Assembly: GCF_964031115.1 (NCBI RefSeq)
Contig: NZ_OZ035006.1
Location: 1 to 64,000, forward strand
DNA from: Spiroplasma endosymbiont of Clivina fossor
Lineage (GTDB): Bacteria > Bacillota_I > Bacilli_A > Mycoplasmatales > Nriv7
Reading direction: 5' to 3'
Length of the DNA stretch: 64,000 nt
Below the pieces are notes generated by a model. That model was not told the DNA's origin and did no database searches. It saw only the letters and a list, made by a program, of their open reading frames with translations. The translations under genes were made by a program, and so were the position numbers. This document shows, in pieces, positions 62,707-64,000 of the stretch (positions within the stretch are counted from its first letter, which is position 1; the number at the start of each line of letters is the position of its first letter).

Positions 62707-63400
62707 AAAAATATCTTTTAAACCATCTAAATTAATTCCTAAGGCAAGATAAACTGCTTTATTTATTATTCGTTTATCTTGCTTTACTTTAACAACAATA
62801 CAATCAAAATAAACAATCGGATAAATCTTCTCTAAAGGTTTAGTTTGTCACATTTTAACTTCTTCAATAACATCATCAGTTATTTGACTAATTAAACTTT
62901 CTGAAATTTCTGCTCCGTGATAGAATTCTTGCAATTGTGCTTTGATATCAGAAATTGTCATTCCTCTTGCATATAAAGAAATTACTTTTTGATCAAAGTT
63001 ATCAAATCTTCTTTGTCTTTTCGGAATAATTACTGGTTCAAAAGTACTATTTCGATCTCTTGGTACATCAATTGCGATTGAACCATTTTTAGTAATAATG
63101 GTTTTTTGTGTGTTGCCATTTCTTTTATTATGATTCTCATCAGTTTCAAGATAATCTTTAATTTCCGTATTTAACATTCGTTCAGTTAATTTTTTGGTAA
63201 ATTCCTGAAAAATAGTATTGCCTTTAAATAAATCTTGTGGATTATCAATATTTTCTAAAAAATAATCAACAACTTTATCAATTGCGTCAGGTTCTTTTTT
63301 TATTTTTTTTTTTGTCATTTTCTGTTCTCCTTCTTTTAAGTATAATTCAGAATGAATTATCGAGACACAGAATTTTGGACAGGCTCAGATTTTCCATTTT

Positions 63401-64000
63401 TTATTGTTCCTTTTCTTTCATTTTTCTTAAAAATTTGCTAAATTTATCCATTTTTAAGTATTCTAAGTCTTCTAAATCAATTGCGGTGTCAGTGTAGTAT
63501 TTGTCTTCATAGTCAGGATTTATTTTTGAATTTAAGTAATCTCTTAAAAATGCTAGGTAAAAAGAATTGTAAGTGTTTAATATTGGTAAAGGAATTTTTA
63601 GTTTAAAAAAATAAATATCAAGTTCAGGAATATCGCGATATTTAATACGACGACCCTTTTTACTATTTTTAGCATCAATTAAGGTGTTTCGCCAGCGTTC
63701 ATATTCTTCAATACTAGTAAAGGTACCATAAATGACTTTTAAGTAGGGGCGAAAAATATTAACGGGTTTTTTACGAATTCCCACAATCACATTATTGGCA
63801 ATATCACGAACTTTAACTCAAATATGTTTATCTCTTTGACCACTAGCTAACACAATATGACCGAAATGGCGTGCCAGAGCGAAATATTCTTGAATACCGG
63901 TTTCTTCGTTTTTGGTATTATTTTTTTCTCAATCGGTTCCTTCTAAAAATAAATTGGTTTCATCTCATAGCAGTAATGTTTTGTCTGACAATACCGGATA
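63401..64000 (-). CDS. Plectrovirus Zot/pI-like assembly ATPase, second copy (partial, runs off window)
   Basis: C-terminal 199 codons through Trp TGA codons, from the Walker B region (LLLWDETNLFLEGTDWEKNN) to KMKEKEQ at 63401. The N-terminus with Walker A lies beyond base 64000. It matches the plus-strand copy at 52853 except for a few residues and two extra C-terminal residues. It ends only 4 nt before the MENLAK start. Confidence 0.8.

Larger units (their letters stand above)
60941..63318 (-). pseudogene. IS256-family transposase (M5), split by IS1595
   Basis: The start is in frame (A11; MTKKKIKKEPDAIDK). The coding sequence is otherwise recognisable on both sides of the IS1595 insertion, which falls in the LGINLDGLKDIL region. 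Confidence 0.85.
60909..63386 (-). mobile_element. IS256-like element M5, split by IS1595
   Basis: Ends GGGACTGTACAATTAACTG (60909) and GGACAGGCTC (63386), flanked by related ATATTTTC/AGATTTTC. IS1595 copy 8 is nested at 61562-62706. Confidence 0.9.
60626..63397 (-). pseudogene. Plectrovirus MENLAK-type membrane protein, split by IS256 M5
   Basis: The start (ATG 63397, GAAAATCT) lies on one side of M5 and the rest (CTTGCAAAAATGGCC onward) on the other at 60908. The remaining frame encodes the membrane segment and ends KPIKTKQGN at 60626, as in the natural gene. In this virus copy the gene follows the Zot-like gene directly. Confidence 0.68.

Noticed and set aside
9-64000. Widespread TGA interruptions as evidence of pseudogenes
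   Set aside because: TGA is tryptophan in Spiroplasma; conserved genes such as rnpA, yidC and mnmE carry it at Trp positions.
1-64000. CRISPR arrays and rRNA operons
   Set aside because: No regularly spaced repeats and no 16S/23S/5S signature sequences were seen.

Overview
The window comes from a Spiroplasma chromosome (citri/melliferum/phoeniceum-type mollicute). The DNA is very AT-rich and UGA is read as tryptophan throughout: dnaA, rnpA, yidC, mnmE, EcfT, the permease and every transposase run through in-frame TGA codons. Several plectrovirus (SpV1-like) segments are present. Base 1 lies just before dnaA, so this is the origin region.

Layout. 1-500: dnaA 5' fragment, cut by an IS1595-like element. 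1201-17412: a degraded dsDNA prophage of about 11.8 kb once IS insertions are subtracted. Its genes run mostly on the minus strand (early hypotheticals, RuvC-like, SSB-like, scaffold, capsid, virion proteins, holin-like, portal-like, large structural protein), and it ends at low coordinates with a Panacea-domain gene, a micro-ORF, a structured RNA and a small membrane protein gene. 17413-19058: dnaA 3' fragment, DnaA-box cluster (oriC) and dnaN. 19175-21188: plectrovirus fragment. 22686-27385: rpmH-rnpA-yidC-jag-mnmE-tatD. 27506-39272: IS256, IS5 and ISLre2 elements surrounding the ecfA1-ecfA2-ecfT-truA operon. 39338-44482: amino-acid permease, YitT protein, tRNA-Ala, tRNA-Ile and rplM-rpsI. 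44491-49126: an inverted duplication carrying a lipoprotein zinc metallopeptidase. 49128-52681: IS256 inside IS5 inside IS1595. 52831-58817 (+) and 59886-64000 (-): two plectrovirus segments in opposite orientations.

Five transposon families account for much of the window: IS1595-like (TIR TTTTAATTTTGTCGAAAAC, 8-bp TSD), IS5 type A (TIR AGACTTCTTGCAAAATTAAT, 3-bp TSD), IS5 type B (TIR AGACTTGGTACATAAC), IS256-like (ends GGGACTGT/ACAGGCCC, 8-bp TSD) and ISLre2-like; three small non-coding derivatives are also present. Most core genes are intact (dnaN, rpmH, rnpA, yidC, mnmE, tatD, ecf genes, rplM, rpsI), while jag, truA, many viral genes and dnaA itself are broken.

The most unusual signals are: a promoter-plus-leader module of about 147 bp, with a conserved 10-codon ORF, repeated upstream of rpmH, ecfA1 and rplM; a pseudoknot-capable RNA with its own promoter and terminator at the prophage end, followed by a small membrane gene holding G7 and C12 tracts; a gene shared by the dsDNA prophage and the plectrovirus, each copy with palindromic operator-like sites; and a split dnaA at the origin.
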